NCBI GenBank assembly: GCA_029194665.1
Contig: JARFXO010000001.1
Span: 62,001 to 126,000, forward strand
Source: Nitrospira sp.
Lineage (GTDB): Bacteria > Nitrospirota > Nitrospiria > Nitrospirales > Nitrospiraceae
Direction: 5' to 3'
DNA length: 64,000 nucleotides
How positions within the stretch are numbered: the stretch's first letter is position 1; the number at the start of each line of letters is the position of its first letter. Shown piece after piece: positions 24,858 through 34,555 of this stretch. The position numbers were made by a program, and so were the translations under genes. The notes under the pieces were generated by a model that saw only the letters and a program-made list of their open reading frames with translations, was not told the DNA's origin and did no database searches.

Positions 24858-27800
24858 TCATTTCTTGTGCAAGGAAGCGTTGGAATCGATCGAACGCCGA
24901 GCTTTTCTCTTTGCTTCGAGAGTCAGATGATGATCGTTTATGCGCTCCCCTTTGAAGATCTTGAACCAGGGAGCGCTGGTCACATCAGTTCCTCGATCTT
25001 TGTTCCACTTGATGTTCGGCTTGGCGCGTAAGATGCCAGCGCCTCTCTTTCCGACATCTCTCGCGCTCATGAAGGGACGGATGTTCAGTCGTATCCCGTC
25101 GTTCAGATCAGGGGCCCAGCCAATCGGTTGCTTCTCAATTGGCTTCCAGCGAACAAAGATGTCGTAGGGCGGTTCGCCTTTGAGGATATTCTCTAGCTCC
25201 TGCTGAAGTTCTTTTGCTGCCTGAAGCCGGGCATCACTGCCGGCCTCGCCGGCAGTGACTGCTGTCTTCTGACGACTGATCCAGTCACCGAGATACGAAT
25301 AGGTCAGCTTCTCCAGATTTGATTTGCTGAGCTGATGATAGTTCACCAGTGCGCTGAATCCATCTTTGCGGCCATCCCAGATGTGCCAGATGAACGGGCG
25401 ATGGTGAAAGAGTGCACAGTGTTGCTCGAAGAACCCATTCCGAAGCCAGTCTTCGAGTGACTTGCCGGCATGATCGACTTGTGCCAGGAGTTCAGCTTGC
25501 TTGGCCGCAGTCCATTCCGAGCAGTAGGCTGCAGCCAAAAGAGCACGTAGACGCTCCGCGGCTGGTTCCTCACCTTTGATGGCGGAGATACAGACAATCC
25601 CGTCGGAATCTGCGAACTTCTCCAAGCCTTCCTCGCCCAATGCTGGACAATCAGGGAAGCTGGAGCCAGTTTGGCGAGGCCATCGATAGCCGAGAAGCCT
25701 CGCGACAGCAACCTGGAGGGGATAGTCTGAGCCGTTAGGATGGCCGCTGAAGAGCCACTGAGTCGGGTTGCTGGAGAACGGTTTTGGCAATCCTTTCGGA
25801 TGATCCACACTCGCCACGCCCAGCCAACGGTGAAGGTCAAAAGGAACCTTCAGAAGTGTCGCTGGTGTAACACCTAACTTCTTGTCGAGTTTACGAACGA
25901 GAGCTGTGAAATCACTCGATGTACAAAATGCCCACAAGGCTAGTAAATGCCTGTCACTGGTTGGGACCAACACTGCTGTGTTCTGGTCGTAAAGCTCTCC
26001 AGTGTATAACGAGGCTGGGAGCTCGGCCATTCTACTTACCGCAATTCCCAATTTGCCGTATGCTGGATTCCCTAAACCTGGTCTGAGCATCCCGCGTCCA
26101 CCTGTGGACCAGTCAATTACTCTATCTCTTCCGCCATAAGTAATGGTCGACAAAACGGCCGACTGCATCCACCTCCAGCGATTCGTGATGGCAGGCAGCT
26201 CCGAGAAGAACCGCAACCATAATTCTTGATCTCCATTGACCACCCCCCGCGGAGACAGCGCGTACCTCCCCAAAAGGGTTGCACATTCGATCGCTTCCGA
26301 TGTTATGCGGATGTCAGGACTAGAAAGGTACGCTGTCTGGCTAACCCTTACTGGCTGTTGAGAGATGATACTTGCTAGCTTCTCCCTTGGGTCCTGGTTT
26401 TCTGAGACATCAATACAACATGCTTGCTCTTTTCCGTTGGGTCGGAGGTTGTTAAAGCACAACAGAGCAACGTTGACTACTTCGCCACCAATTGTTTCGA
26501 AAGCACCAGATCCTAACCACACTGCGAACATCAGACGCTGCCTTTTCAGGCATTCTTCACGCAGCACTTTGTAGCTGCCCAAGAAAAGCCAGTTTTGCGG
26601 TGTCACAAGTGCAGAAGACCCGTCAAAAGTGGTGAAGTCGAGGCAGCGCTCTACAAAGCAAGTAGCTAGATCTGCTTTAGCCTTGGGATGATGGCTTGCA
26701 CAATAGTTCTTGAGCTTGTCTTCTTGCTTTTTCTGTCCAAGGTAAGGCACGTTAGTTGCGACTAAAGTAAATTGGTCGGATAGAATTTCTGCTGCATGAG
26801 CCAAACCCTGTGCAGTCACAGCCAATTCGTGCCCTGTTTCATCCCTGCGTTCATTCTCCCGTTCCAACGCCTTTTGAAGCAGCGGTTGCAGTTCTTCGAA
26901 TTCTGCGCTGAGTAGATCGCCGCCAAACTTTCGAGGATCGATCAGGCTCCCCAACGTGGGTCCGTCCTTAAATACCTGATAGAGCCGTTCCATTCCTTCG
27001 CGCAGGCGTTGATTGCCATTGGCGAGCTTGGTCCAAGTCTCCAATTTCGTACGCGGCGCAAGGCCGGAACAGGCGAGGTTCAGCGGCAGAAGTTTTTGAA
27101 AGCCGGCGAGCTTCCAGGCCGCAAGCGCGAGATTAAATGCCGCAATCTGAGTGCAGCGGGCGTCCAATTCGAGGCCATAAAGGTTGTCTCGGAGTACAGC
27201 AACCACCGCCTCTTCAACGGTTAATCCTTCTTCAGCCATTCGCATGGCCACGAGGATCGGCAATTCCGCCACGAGGAAATGTCCGCTGCCCATGCAGGGG
27301 TCGAGAACACGAATCTCCTGTGCCGTCTCAGGCCAGCCGTCAAACGTGCCGGCAGCGGGATGCCAATCGCCATTCTCACTTTTGATGAACCGCAGGTAAG
27401 TCCACTCGACACCTGGGATCCCAGCCACCTTTCTCGCTTCTTCCTCAGTCTCAACCTTGAACTTGGTCGGATCTGCTTGTGCCAGCTTTCCCGCCCACCA
27501 GGCCCCAAGCGTGTTGTGCAATAGAGAGAGGACCATATAGTCCTCAGTGAAGAGCTGAGTAACCGGTGCCAGTTCGTCGGCTCCAATCTTTGTGCCCGAC
27601 TCGTTCACTTCCTCTTTTCGTTTGGCTTGCCAGAATTGGTAGACCCAGCCGAGCGAGTCGTCTGCAAGGAAAACTTCCGTCGGCAAACTCATCACGAACT
27701 GAATGAGCTGCTTACGGTCTTCAATAGGCAGGTCGATGCGGCCGGCTGGATCATCCGCCCGGAATATCTCTGGTAGTTCCTTCGCTGCAAACTTGGCCGC

Positions 27801-28199
27801 GACCGCCCAGCCATCTGGCAAATCAAGATTGGGCGCGAGTTCCTCACAGTCGTGAAGGGACACAGCGACGCCATGTTCGGGTGAGAGCAGCAGATTATTC
27901 TCGATTAAGAATCTGGCGAAGAGCAGACGATGCCACTGATCGTAGGCAACTTTTTCCTTGAGGTGTGTGATGTCATACGCGCCCTTCTTGGCACCGATTT
28001 CCTCGTCACCCAGTTGTCTCGCCTGTGCGCGAAGGGCTCGCCGAAGGAGGCGTTGCTCTTCATTCAGGTGCTTGTAGGGTTCCGGTTCGTGAACCGCCAA
28101 AGCTTCAAGCGCTTTACGTGCACCGACCTCGGCAGCTTCTCTCGCCTGCAAGACAGTCTTGCCGAGTTGCTTGCGAAGTTCCGATGAAAGGGCCTTCAT
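24858..28199 (-). CDS. pglX: BREX adenine-specific DNA methyltransferase PglX
   Basis: The protein has 1113 residues, close to the usual 1200. The SAM-binding motif VLDPCMGSGHFLVAELPIL lies at about residue 298. The catalytic motif IV reads TNVPYLG at about residue 483, where most amino-methyltransferases have NPPY. N-terminal helices and a long C-terminal target-recognition region make up the rest. PglX marks host DNA at an asymmetric site with N6-methyladenine and is required for BREX discrimination of self. The start overlaps the brxC stop by four bases. Base composition is like its neighbours. Confidence 0.93.
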   Translation of the reverse strand: MKALSSELRKQLGKTVLQAREAAEVGARKALEALAVHEPEPYKHLNEEQRLLRRALRAQARQLGDEEIGAKKGAYDITHLKEKVAYDQWHRLLFARFLIENNLLLSPEHGVAVSLHDCEELAPNLDLPDGWAVAAKFAAKELPEIFRADDPAGRIDLPIEDRKQLIQFVMSLPTEVFLADDSLGWVYQFWQAKRKEEVNESGTKIGADELAPVTQLFTEDYMVLSLLHNTLGAWWAGKLAQADPTKFKVETEEEARKVAGIPGVEWTYLRFIKSENGDWHPAAGTFDGWPETAQEIRVLDPCMGSGHFLVAELPILVAMRMAEEGLTVEEAVVAVLRDNLYGLELDARCTQIAAFNLALAAWKLAGFQKLLPLNLACSGLAPRTKLETWTKLANGNQRLREGMERLYQVFKDGPTLGSLIDPRKFGGDLLSAEFEELQPLLQKALERENERRDETGHELAVTAQGLAHAAEILSDQFTLVATNVPYLGQKKQEDKLKNYCASHHPKAKADLATCFVERCLDFTTFDGSSALVTPQNWLFLGSYKVLREECLKRQRLMFAVWLGSGAFETIGGEVVNVALLCFNNLRPNGKEQACCIDVSENQDPREKLASIISQQPVRVSQTAYLSSPDIRITSEAIECATLLGRYALSPRGVVNGDQELWLRFFSELPAITNRWRWMQSAVLSTITYGGRDRVIDWSTGGRGMLRPGLGNPAYGKLGIAVSRMAELPASLYTGELYDQNTAVLVPTSDRHLLALWAFCTSSDFTALVRKLDKKLGVTPATLLKVPFDLHRWLGVASVDHPKGLPKPFSSNPTQWLFSGHPNGSDYPLQVAVARLLGYRWPRQTGSSFPDCPALGEEGLEKFADSDGIVCISAIKGEEPAAERLRALLAAAYCSEWTAAKQAELLAQVDHAGKSLEDWLRNGFFEQHCALFHHRPFIWHIWDGRKDGFSALVNYHQLSKSNLEKLTYSYLGDWISRQKTAVTAGEAGSDARLQAAKELQQELENILKGEPPYDIFVRWKPIEKQPIGWAPDLNDGIRLNIRPFMSARDVGKRGAGILRAKPNIKWNKDRGTDVTSAPWFKIFKGERINDHHLTLEAKRKARRSIDSNASLHKK

Positions 28200-31100
28200 A
28201 GAATCACGGGGCCATCCTTGAGCTTCTCCGCAATCTGTTCCCTGGCGTCATCCAGCCACGCATCGAGTTCTGCTTCGTTCTTAATCGTGGCCGATGGCAA
28301 AGTGACCCGCACGGCCTTCGGCTCCAAGAGTCTGGTGGCTTCTTCCAGTGCACGGGTAAAACGTTGTGGAATCGCATCGAGCAGATTGCGTCGTTCTGAG
28401 AGAGAGCTATTCCGAAGGGCATTGAGAATGTCTTGTTCATTCCCCAGTGGCATCACGGCTGGCGGGGCGAGTTGGAAACGGGCCGCGAGTTCCTTCCGTT
28501 GATCAGTGCTCAAGCGCTTCCAGACATCTGATTGCGCAAGGCGCCTTTCTCCTGTTTCAAAGGCCGAGGTGACATCGGCTTGATGCTTCGTCATCGCCTC
28601 ACGAAGCTGCTGCGTTATCCTCTGAATGAGCGGAGGAACTGAGTCTGGTTCGTTTAACAGCGTGCGATTCCTTGCAATAGCCTGGATCGCTTCCGTCCAG
28701 CTCTTCGCCTCCGGTATATCACTCGCGAAACGATTGAACTCAAGAAGACGCTCCCACACCGGAATCCGCCTGGCGATCCTATCGCCGGCTTTCTTCCATG
28801 CAGTGATCAGGCCTTCAACCTCTACCTTCTTCCCATGAATCGCAAGGAGTTGCGCATTGCCACTGAGCATCTGGAGATCCTGGATTGCCTGTGTATCCGG
28901 TGGGGTTGGGCGCGGAGCCTCCCCTCCTGCGCTCTCCGCAAGGGCGAGTAGCTGTTTCAGGAACTCGACTGCTGCTGATGACCCTTCGCCATTCTTCGTG
29001 GTCACGCCGGCTTTCTGAAACAGCGCCTTGAGATCTAGCCGCTGCGTCACATTGAGCGGAGGGACATCCACATAGAAGTGCGCTGCTCCGATCTGGTTCT
29101 GTGGGAGGTCTTTGGTCTGAACCGGCTGGCCGTTGAGGGTTGCGCGGACATTCCCCGCCACCATGAGCGTATAGAGCGCGCCGTCCACCGCGTCCTGTGG
29201 CCAGCCGAATGGAGCTGACTTGTAGTAATCGCGGATGTCTTTCCCTTTCTTCCCAGCCCCGACCAGATCAAGCACCTGTCGGCAAACAGGATGGTGGCTG
29301 CTTTCCCCTCGGTATCCGATTTGCGCCAGTGCGCCCACATCGCCACCTCTCGCACGATTCACCACCTGGCCCCAATTAGCATGGTCCGCATCGCCGAATT
29401 TCGGGAAGAGTCGCACCAGTGATCCACTGCCGGCTTGCTCGACCTTATCGGCCAACTCGATGCCGGATGCTTCCTCACCACCACCGAGAAACACTTTTGA
29501 GCCGCCCACTATCTGATCCAGAAGTTCCTTTATCTTATGAGTGGCCACCGCCTGCTGCGTTTCCACCGCTTTTCTTGCCTCGATGGCCTCAGACGTCGTT
29601 ACGGCCCCATGTGCATTGAGCGTTTCATTTGCTGCCATCTCAGATGCAATGGCCTGTCGCAATTCCTCATGACACAGTCGCGGCAAGTAACCCAACAGCA
29701 TTGGGCTGTTTGTGCCCGCTGCACGCGCATCATTCACCACCGCTTTTTCTTCGTCATTCCATCCGTCACGCAACCAGATGGTGATTGCCTCTTTGCTTTC
29801 AGCTGGCTTTACGGTACTCAGCTCATGAATCAGTTTGTGTGTTTGATGTGATACTCCATGTTGCAACGAGACGGGTCGGAGTGCCTGCGCCACCGTATCA
29901 CGCAGTAGCTCATGACGCCTTCCGTTAATGCGTGCCTCATCGTTCAGAACACTGGTGCGGCGACGGTTGAAGTCATGAGTCCACTTCGCTCCCTCACGAG
30001 TCTGGAGTCGATATTCGTTCCCGACCAGCATGAGATGACCGGCATCCACCAGCTGCTTAAGCTGCTTCGGAATCTCTTGCCGGAATACAGCCCCATCTTT
30101 CACCAAATCCGAGATGAGGAGATCCGCCAAGGTTTCGGGGTTTGCACGAATGCCATCGTCAGCCCCTGGTGTCGTTGGCAATTTGTTAATGAGGAAGATC
30201 AACGCGCAGAGACGAGAGCGAAGCTCACCTTGCGGGGTCTTGTCGCGTTGCTTCTTGATGATCTCATCATATTCTCGCTCCAGTTCGCCCGTATTGAGGA
30301 GATCTGTCGCGATCTGGTCATAGATGAAATCCGCCGGGACAACTGTCCCAATGGGTTTCTCGGCCGTCTCTCTCGTCGCGTCGAAGACAATCTTCAACTG
30401 AGTGCGCAACTGCGCCGAAGTCCCTGAGTGGTCGGTATTGCGCAGCACCCGCTCCCAGAAACGTCTCCGTGTTGGCAAGAGCGGGTAATCGGGAATATAG
30501 AACGGCTCATCTGCATGAGTCGCAGCGAGTCTAGTGTTTTGAAGATGCCGGCTGATTTCGCCCTGATTGGCTTCTATGATGTTCCGGATGTGGTCCTCTC
30601 GCTCCGACTTCTTATGCAAGACCGTTTGGCGAATCACCGCCTCCACATCCGTATCGGAGAGTTGCACACGGACGGCGAAGCGAGCTTGCAGTCGGCCTAA
30701 ACTGGCCGTGGTCGTCAAAGCGGACTGACCGGTGCCCACGAGGAGAAGTCGTCGGTCGAGGCTTCTACAGCAATGCTCTGCGATTTCTTGCACATCCATC
30801 GCGCGGGGGATCTTCTCTCCGATGAACTGCTGAATTTCGTCTACAACGAACAAGGTACAGGGCAACTTTCCATCTTGACCAAACACTTGGCGAATCAGTT
30901 CGAGGCTTTCATTGATGGTCGGTGAGGTGCTGTCTGGGAATTCTGCTCGCAACGCGGCCTGGGCATTAGCCACCGTGCCATATTTTGGGTCCGCCTCTAG
31001 CAGCGCTTCTGCAAGCGGTGTCGAGAGCTTGAGGTTGCGGACTTCTTTCTGGAGGTTACGATTCTTCTGTTCGAGAGCAGTCTCAACCTTCTTCGCGAGC

Positions 31101-31633
31101 CCTGAACTGGACAACCATAAGAGAAACCTAGCCTGAGCCAGTGTTTCGGGTAGTCCAGCAGACCTCAGGACTAGCTGCACAAAGGCTAGGCGCACGTTAT
31201 CCATGGCACCAGCCCCCAAAGTTCCCGCTGCCGCGCGTAATCCACCGTGCGCTCGACTCCTATTAGTAAGCTCATTCAGTAGATCAGAAACTTCCGATGG
31301 GAGTTTGGCAAGTGATCGAGCGGTAGCGCCGTCTGAAAAGCGATAGTCCTCCCAGAGGTACCGCAACATTTTGACAAGATGCGACTTACCACTTCCAAAA
31401 AATCCACTGACCCAGACAGCTTTCTGCTCCTCTCGATTGAGTCCATCGAGATAGGCTTTCAGAATATGCTCAAGGCCGCGTGCATATTCCCCATCACACA
31501 CAAAGGTCTCTAACTCAAATCGCAGCGTCTTGATCTGCTCCGGGTCATTCTCGATCTCAGCAACTTTGGAGACGCCGTTGTTGAGCAACTCCGCTGTGAG
31601 GGGGTCACGCCAATAGATGTCCCGGTTTTTCAT
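28196..31633 (-). CDS. brxC: BREX P-loop ATPase BrxC
   Basis: The protein has 1145 residues. It begins MKNRDIYWRDPLTAELLNNG, with the Walker A motif GFFGSGKSHLVKML at about residues 78-91 and a Walker B-like LFVVDEIQQFIGEK near residue 265. BrxC is an ORC/Cdc6-type AAA ATPase conserved in BREX. ATGA overlaps with brxB upstream and pglX downstream indicate a tightly coupled operon. It is complete with no internal break. Confidence 0.93.
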   Translation of the reverse strand: MKNRDIYWRDPLTAELLNNGVSKVAEIENDPEQIKTLRFELETFVCDGEYARGLEHILKAYLDGLNREEQKAVWVSGFFGSGKSHLVKMLRYLWEDYRFSDGATARSLAKLPSEVSDLLNELTNRSRAHGGLRAAAGTLGAGAMDNVRLAFVQLVLRSAGLPETLAQARFLLWLSSSGLAKKVETALEQKNRNLQKEVRNLKLSTPLAEALLEADPKYGTVANAQAALRAEFPDSTSPTINESLELIRQVFGQDGKLPCTLFVVDEIQQFIGEKIPRAMDVQEIAEHCCRSLDRRLLLVGTGQSALTTTASLGRLQARFAVRVQLSDTDVEAVIRQTVLHKKSEREDHIRNIIEANQGEISRHLQNTRLAATHADEPFYIPDYPLLPTRRRFWERVLRNTDHSGTSAQLRTQLKIVFDATRETAEKPIGTVVPADFIYDQIATDLLNTGELEREYDEIIKKQRDKTPQGELRSRLCALIFLINKLPTTPGADDGIRANPETLADLLISDLVKDGAVFRQEIPKQLKQLVDAGHLMLVGNEYRLQTREGAKWTHDFNRRRTSVLNDEARINGRRHELLRDTVAQALRPVSLQHGVSHQTHKLIHELSTVKPAESKEAITIWLRDGWNDEEKAVVNDARAAGTNSPMLLGYLPRLCHEELRQAIASEMAANETLNAHGAVTTSEAIEARKAVETQQAVATHKIKELLDQIVGGSKVFLGGGEEASGIELADKVEQAGSGSLVRLFPKFGDADHANWGQVVNRARGGDVGALAQIGYRGESSHHPVCRQVLDLVGAGKKGKDIRDYYKSAPFGWPQDAVDGALYTLMVAGNVRATLNGQPVQTKDLPQNQIGAAHFYVDVPPLNVTQRLDLKALFQKAGVTTKNGEGSSAAVEFLKQLLALAESAGGEAPRPTPPDTQAIQDLQMLSGNAQLLAIHGKKVEVEGLITAWKKAGDRIARRIPVWERLLEFNRFASDIPEAKSWTEAIQAIARNRTLLNEPDSVPPLIQRITQQLREAMTKHQADVTSAFETGERRLAQSDVWKRLSTDQRKELAARFQLAPPAVMPLGNEQDILNALRNSSLSERRNLLDAIPQRFTRALEEATRLLEPKAVRVTLPSATIKNEAELDAWLDDAREQIAEKLKDGPVIL

Positions 31634-32187
31634 GATTTCAAGAAACTCTCCGTAGTGGTGATAGGAACCGCCATATAGTTAAATCCGTCTCGCGCATCCA
31701 TGAAGCGATAGCTATTGTGACGATACTCACCAGGGAACAAGACGAGCAGCCGACCGCGAATGGTAGCTTCCACTGCGTCAAGCAACCGCGCAACACGAAT
31801 AAAGTCAAAGAGGCTGCCAAGCCCCAGAACTGCCACAACTGCATTCAGATCAGCTTCCTCTGCAGTGCAGGCCTGCTGCACCCTCTCTACAGCAAGTTCT
31901 TCTAGATCCTGATGCGATGACAGGAACCGTGGTTCGGCGAAAATACCTTCGCGATATTCATGCTGCGAAAGCCATTCCGGTAGGAGCCTCGTGAGGTCTA
32001 CCTCCAACCACCCATGTGTAGCTGCGTGTGTCGCTGCCTCAAATTGTTGCAGGTTCGCTCTGACACGCCGCTCCTCGGCTGGAGGGTATACCGCAAACCA
32101 TATGCGTTGTTTGCCTGCGAGATTGGTTGCCCAAGGCAGGGACACTTGCCGCTGGTAATTTGCAATCAATCGATCGATGGCGTTCAT
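31630..32187 (-). CDS. brxB: BREX protein BrxB (DUF1788)
   Basis: The protein has 185 residues, typical for BrxB. Recognisable parts are VDLTRLLPEWLSQHEY, VVAVLGLGSLFDFIRVARLL and LLVLFPGEYRHNSYRFMDAR with the final DGFNYMAVPI. The family is a conserved small BREX component whose biochemical role is unsettled. It starts within the stop of the preceding 262-residue gene and its stop overlaps the brxC start. Confidence 0.9.
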   Translation of the reverse strand: MNAIDRLIANYQRQVSLPWATNLAGKQRIWFAVYPPAEERRVRANLQQFEAATHAATHGWLEVDLTRLLPEWLSQHEYREGIFAEPRFLSSHQDLEELAVERVQQACTAEEADLNAVVAVLGLGSLFDFIRVARLLDAVEATIRGRLLVLFPGEYRHNSYRFMDARDGFNYMAVPITTTESFLKS

Positions 32188-32972
32188 GACGACACGTGCT
32201 CAATTGCGGGCAAGCCGGGAAAGGTGAGCTCCACAATTTCTCCAACGGCTCGCATCGTGAGCAGTCCATGCCGATGCGCTTCCATCGCGCGCGATCGAGC
32301 TTGATCTGCACTTAAGTCGAGCAATCGACACCAAGGGTTAGTGAAAGACGCCGTTCCATGGATGCCCGCAACCTCTCCAAGCCATAACGCCATGGTCACT
32401 GTACTCACGGTTGGTTGTACCCGGCGGCGGACTTTGTGCGCCCGGCCAACTAGGTGGCCGGACTGTGTCCAGCTGGACGCCGCGTTGCGCGCAATCTTGT
32501 TCTGGTTCAGTTCTGAATATTGGCCAGGGAATACCTCAGCAATCGCGTTAGCCAAAGCTTCGGCGCTCACTTCCATCCCTTCGGGAACTGACGATATGGC
32601 CGGAGTGGTCGCACGGAGCAATGGGTCTCGGCTCCACGCGCAAAGCAATGCGAGCAGCGGGAGGCCTTGGGGATCGGCGAGATACAACCGCCGGAGAACA
32701 GCAAAGATAGGCACAGCCTCCGAAAGCCCGTACAGCTCACGCAGATGGCGAAATGATTTCTGCTTGGTGCTTTGTGTTCCTTTCCCGAGGACATTGGTCG
32801 TTAGTATGGCGGAGTGGTAACCATCAATGGGCGATCCAGGTGGCACGGCGTCGAGCAGGCATTGTAATTCAGGCAACATGAGGGTCCGACTACTATGGGA
32901 ACCACCAGGCGAGAATTTACAGCCCACCTGTTCTAAGTTGGTGATCTGTTCGGGAGTGAAAAAGTTGTCCAT
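32184..32972 (-). CDS. Unknown protein in the position normally held by brxA
   Basis: The protein has 262 residues. It begins MDNFFTPEQITNLEQVG and contains TTNVLGKGTQSTKQKSFRHL, LLALLCAWSRDPLLR, SSWTQSGHLVGRAH and an end LTMRAVGEIVELTFPGLPAI. It shows no DUF1819 (BrxA) signature that I can see and is longer than BrxA. It is the first gene of the BREX operon and overlaps brxB by four bases, so it is surely part of the locus. The predicted fold is mostly helical and may include winged-helix modules. It could be a distant BrxA analogue or a distinct subtype component. Confidence 0.7.
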   Translation of the reverse strand: MDNFFTPEQITNLEQVGCKFSPGGSHSSRTLMLPELQCLLDAVPPGSPIDGYHSAILTTNVLGKGTQSTKQKSFRHLRELYGLSEAVPIFAVLRRLYLADPQGLPLLALLCAWSRDPLLRATTPAISSVPEGMEVSAEALANAIAEVFPGQYSELNQNKIARNAASSWTQSGHLVGRAHKVRRRVQPTVSTVTMALWLGEVAGIHGTASFTNPWCRLLDLSADQARSRAMEAHRHGLLTMRAVGEIVELTFPGLPAIEHVSS

Positions 32973-33435
32973 GTTGCCCTTGTTACCAAATGAGATACTG
33001 ATCAGTCGCCGAAAAACTCGGAAAGGATACTCTTTTCAAGGCTCGAAATCACCGCGCTTTCTAAGAAGCCAGTATTTGTCATGCCCCCTCAGGGCTGCCG
33101 TTGCGCTGAAGCGTGAAAAGCCTAAATGAGCACGTTTTGGCGTCAATAGTTTCCTTCAACATACCTCTCGTCTTTGCACGGCCTACTGACTTAATTTGCA
33201 AAAGAGGTTTATCAGAATCATCTCATCTATTGATTTCTGAATGGAGCCGGCAATCCGATGGTCCGCTACCACGACCTCGAGACATTGCGCTCGGGAAATC
33301 GCTACGTTCATGCGGTTACGATCGTTCGCTGAAATAATCGTCCCCGAGAAGAATGCCAAGTATAAATGAACACATAGCTTTCCTCCTAATTCTTATGGAT
33401 CCGACGTTCGGCCGCCATACCAGGCACAAAGGACC
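32973..33435. other. Intergenic region upstream of the BREX operon
   Basis: These 463 bp contain no convincing gene and are AT-richer than the surroundings. They must hold the BREX promoter on the minus strand, but no clear -35/-10 pair or operator was identified by eye. Confidence 0.4.
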
Positions 33436-33867
33436 CTACCGTCCTTCAATTCTCCAGCCCGAACCGAATGGATTGTTCGGTGAATCGAGCTTGAGCCGGC
33501 TGCCCGCGCCATACTGGTTGTTGATCGAATCCTGCGCAAACGGCGGGCCATACCGGCCGTAGGGATTGCTCGTGGAGTCGGGATCGAATGGGTTCGCGCT
33601 CAGCTTGCCGCGATAGTTTCCCTGCTGATCGTAGAGCCGAGGAGCATCGGTCGCGAAGGGATTCGTGGCCGATTTATTGCTGAAGGGGCTGCCGTAGGGG
33701 CTGAAGCGGTTGTTGATGCCGTTCGGCGTGAAGGGGCTGCCTTTGCCGAATGGATTGGCGGTGGACTCGTAGAGAAACGGATTCGCACTGAGATTGCCGA
33801 GATCTTCCGCTCCGACGTGGGCCAAGGCCATTAGCAGCAGAACCATCAACGTTGTTGCAGCCTTCAT
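33436..33867 (-). CDS. Secreted Asn-Pro-Phe/Tyr repeat protein
   Basis: The protein has 143 residues from the ATG at 33867, preceded by GAGGAGGGAACG. A signal peptide (TTLMVLLLMALAHVGA) is followed by tandem degenerate units of about 12 residues such as LSANPFDPDSTSNPYGRYG, FAQDSINNQYGAGS and LDSPNNPFGSG. Asn, Pro, Gly and aromatic residues dominate. Similar repeat proteins occur widely in environmental bacteria as short exported proteins of unknown role, perhaps wall- or surface-associated. It stands alone on the minus strand, divergent from the carbon-pump operon. Confidence 0.7.
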   Translation of the reverse strand: MKAATTLMVLLLMALAHVGAEDLGNLSANPFLYESTANPFGKGSPFTPNGINNRFSPYGSPFSNKSATNPFATDAPRLYDQQGNYRGKLSANPFDPDSTSNPYGRYGPPFAQDSINNQYGAGSRLKLDSPNNPFGSGWRIEGR

Positions 33868-34340
33868 CGTTCCCTCCTCACACTTGCACGATTGCATCGC
33901 GCCGCCTTCATCAAGAATCAATGACCCATTCAAGGGTTAAGGATTCTCTGTATGCCACTCCTGCTCGTCACCCAGAGCCATCACGTGCCGGTTTATCAGA
34001 CGGGAGTTATTATACCGGTGGGTCGTGACAGAATAGGTCACAGGCCAAACAGATGTAATTCGCTGCAAATTTCAGTTACTTCGAATCGTGGAGAAAGGGA
34101 AAACGGGGATCAACATGACATCCGAGGTCACGGTGCGAGGAGCTTCTTGCTTCCCTCAGGACGAGGGTTAATTGGCGGACAGGCATATCGTCTTTTCATG
34201 TGGAATGCCATGATGTCGAAAGGGGAAGACCTGCCGCAGAAGTAATTATCCCGGTAGGCCTTTGTGTCCATCGCAGGACCAGCAGTGGGCCTTTCGGTTC
34301 GAACTCTCATGGAATGAAGCCCTCATCCGCTAGTTCAGGC
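33868..34340. other. Intergenic region between repeat protein and carbon-pump leader
   Basis: Nothing gene-like is supported in this stretch. The short open frames here have no ribosome-binding site or recognisable sequence. It should hold the promoter of the repeat-protein gene at its left end. Confidence 0.4.
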
Positions 34341-34367
34341 TTGACGCTATCCTTTGCACCATATTAT
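34341..34367 (+). promoter_or_regulatory. Candidate promoter of the inorganic-carbon pump operon
   Basis: TTGACG at 34341-34346 and TATTAT at 34362-34367 are 15 bp apart, which is short. The same arrangement (TTGACG, 15 bp, TATTAA) is found before the second NuoL-like gene at 36380-36406. The transcript would carry a leader of about 200 nt. Confidence 0.35.
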
Positions 34368-34395
34368 TCATGAAGCCATCAGCTACAGGGCCATG

Positions 34396-34555
34396 TTGTC
34401 CATCCCATGATTTTTAGTGGGACGGGCAAGAGCGCCTGATTCTTGGATGATGGGCCGTAGGGTGGCCGGCAGTTCGCACGAGTGGCCGGTCGCAGTACAA
34501 GCCAACCGGACATGCCTCGATCGCAAATCGAGCGTGCGGTTGGCTTTTGTGTTTT
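34396..34555 (+). ncRNA. Structured leader with terminator-like hairpin before the carbon-pump operon
   Basis: The first stem is TTGTCCATCCCA (34396-34407) paired with TGGGACGGGCAA (34418-34429), 12 positions with one wobble and one mismatch. A second, long stem is AAGCCAACCG (34499-34508) with CGGTTGGCTT (34537-34546), containing an inner CTCGAT/ATCGAG stem, and it runs into a T-rich tract (34543-34555). That looks like an intrinsic terminator 20 bp before the start codon of the first pump gene. No gene on this strand lies upstream that needs terminating, so attenuation or a riboswitch-like control is likely. A weak alternative pairing GGCCGGT/ACCGG could compete with the terminator. Confidence 0.5.

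Noticed and set aside
32973-33435. Small ORFs in the gap before the BREX operon
   Set aside because: No ribosome-binding sites, no GC-codon bias and no recognisable sequence.
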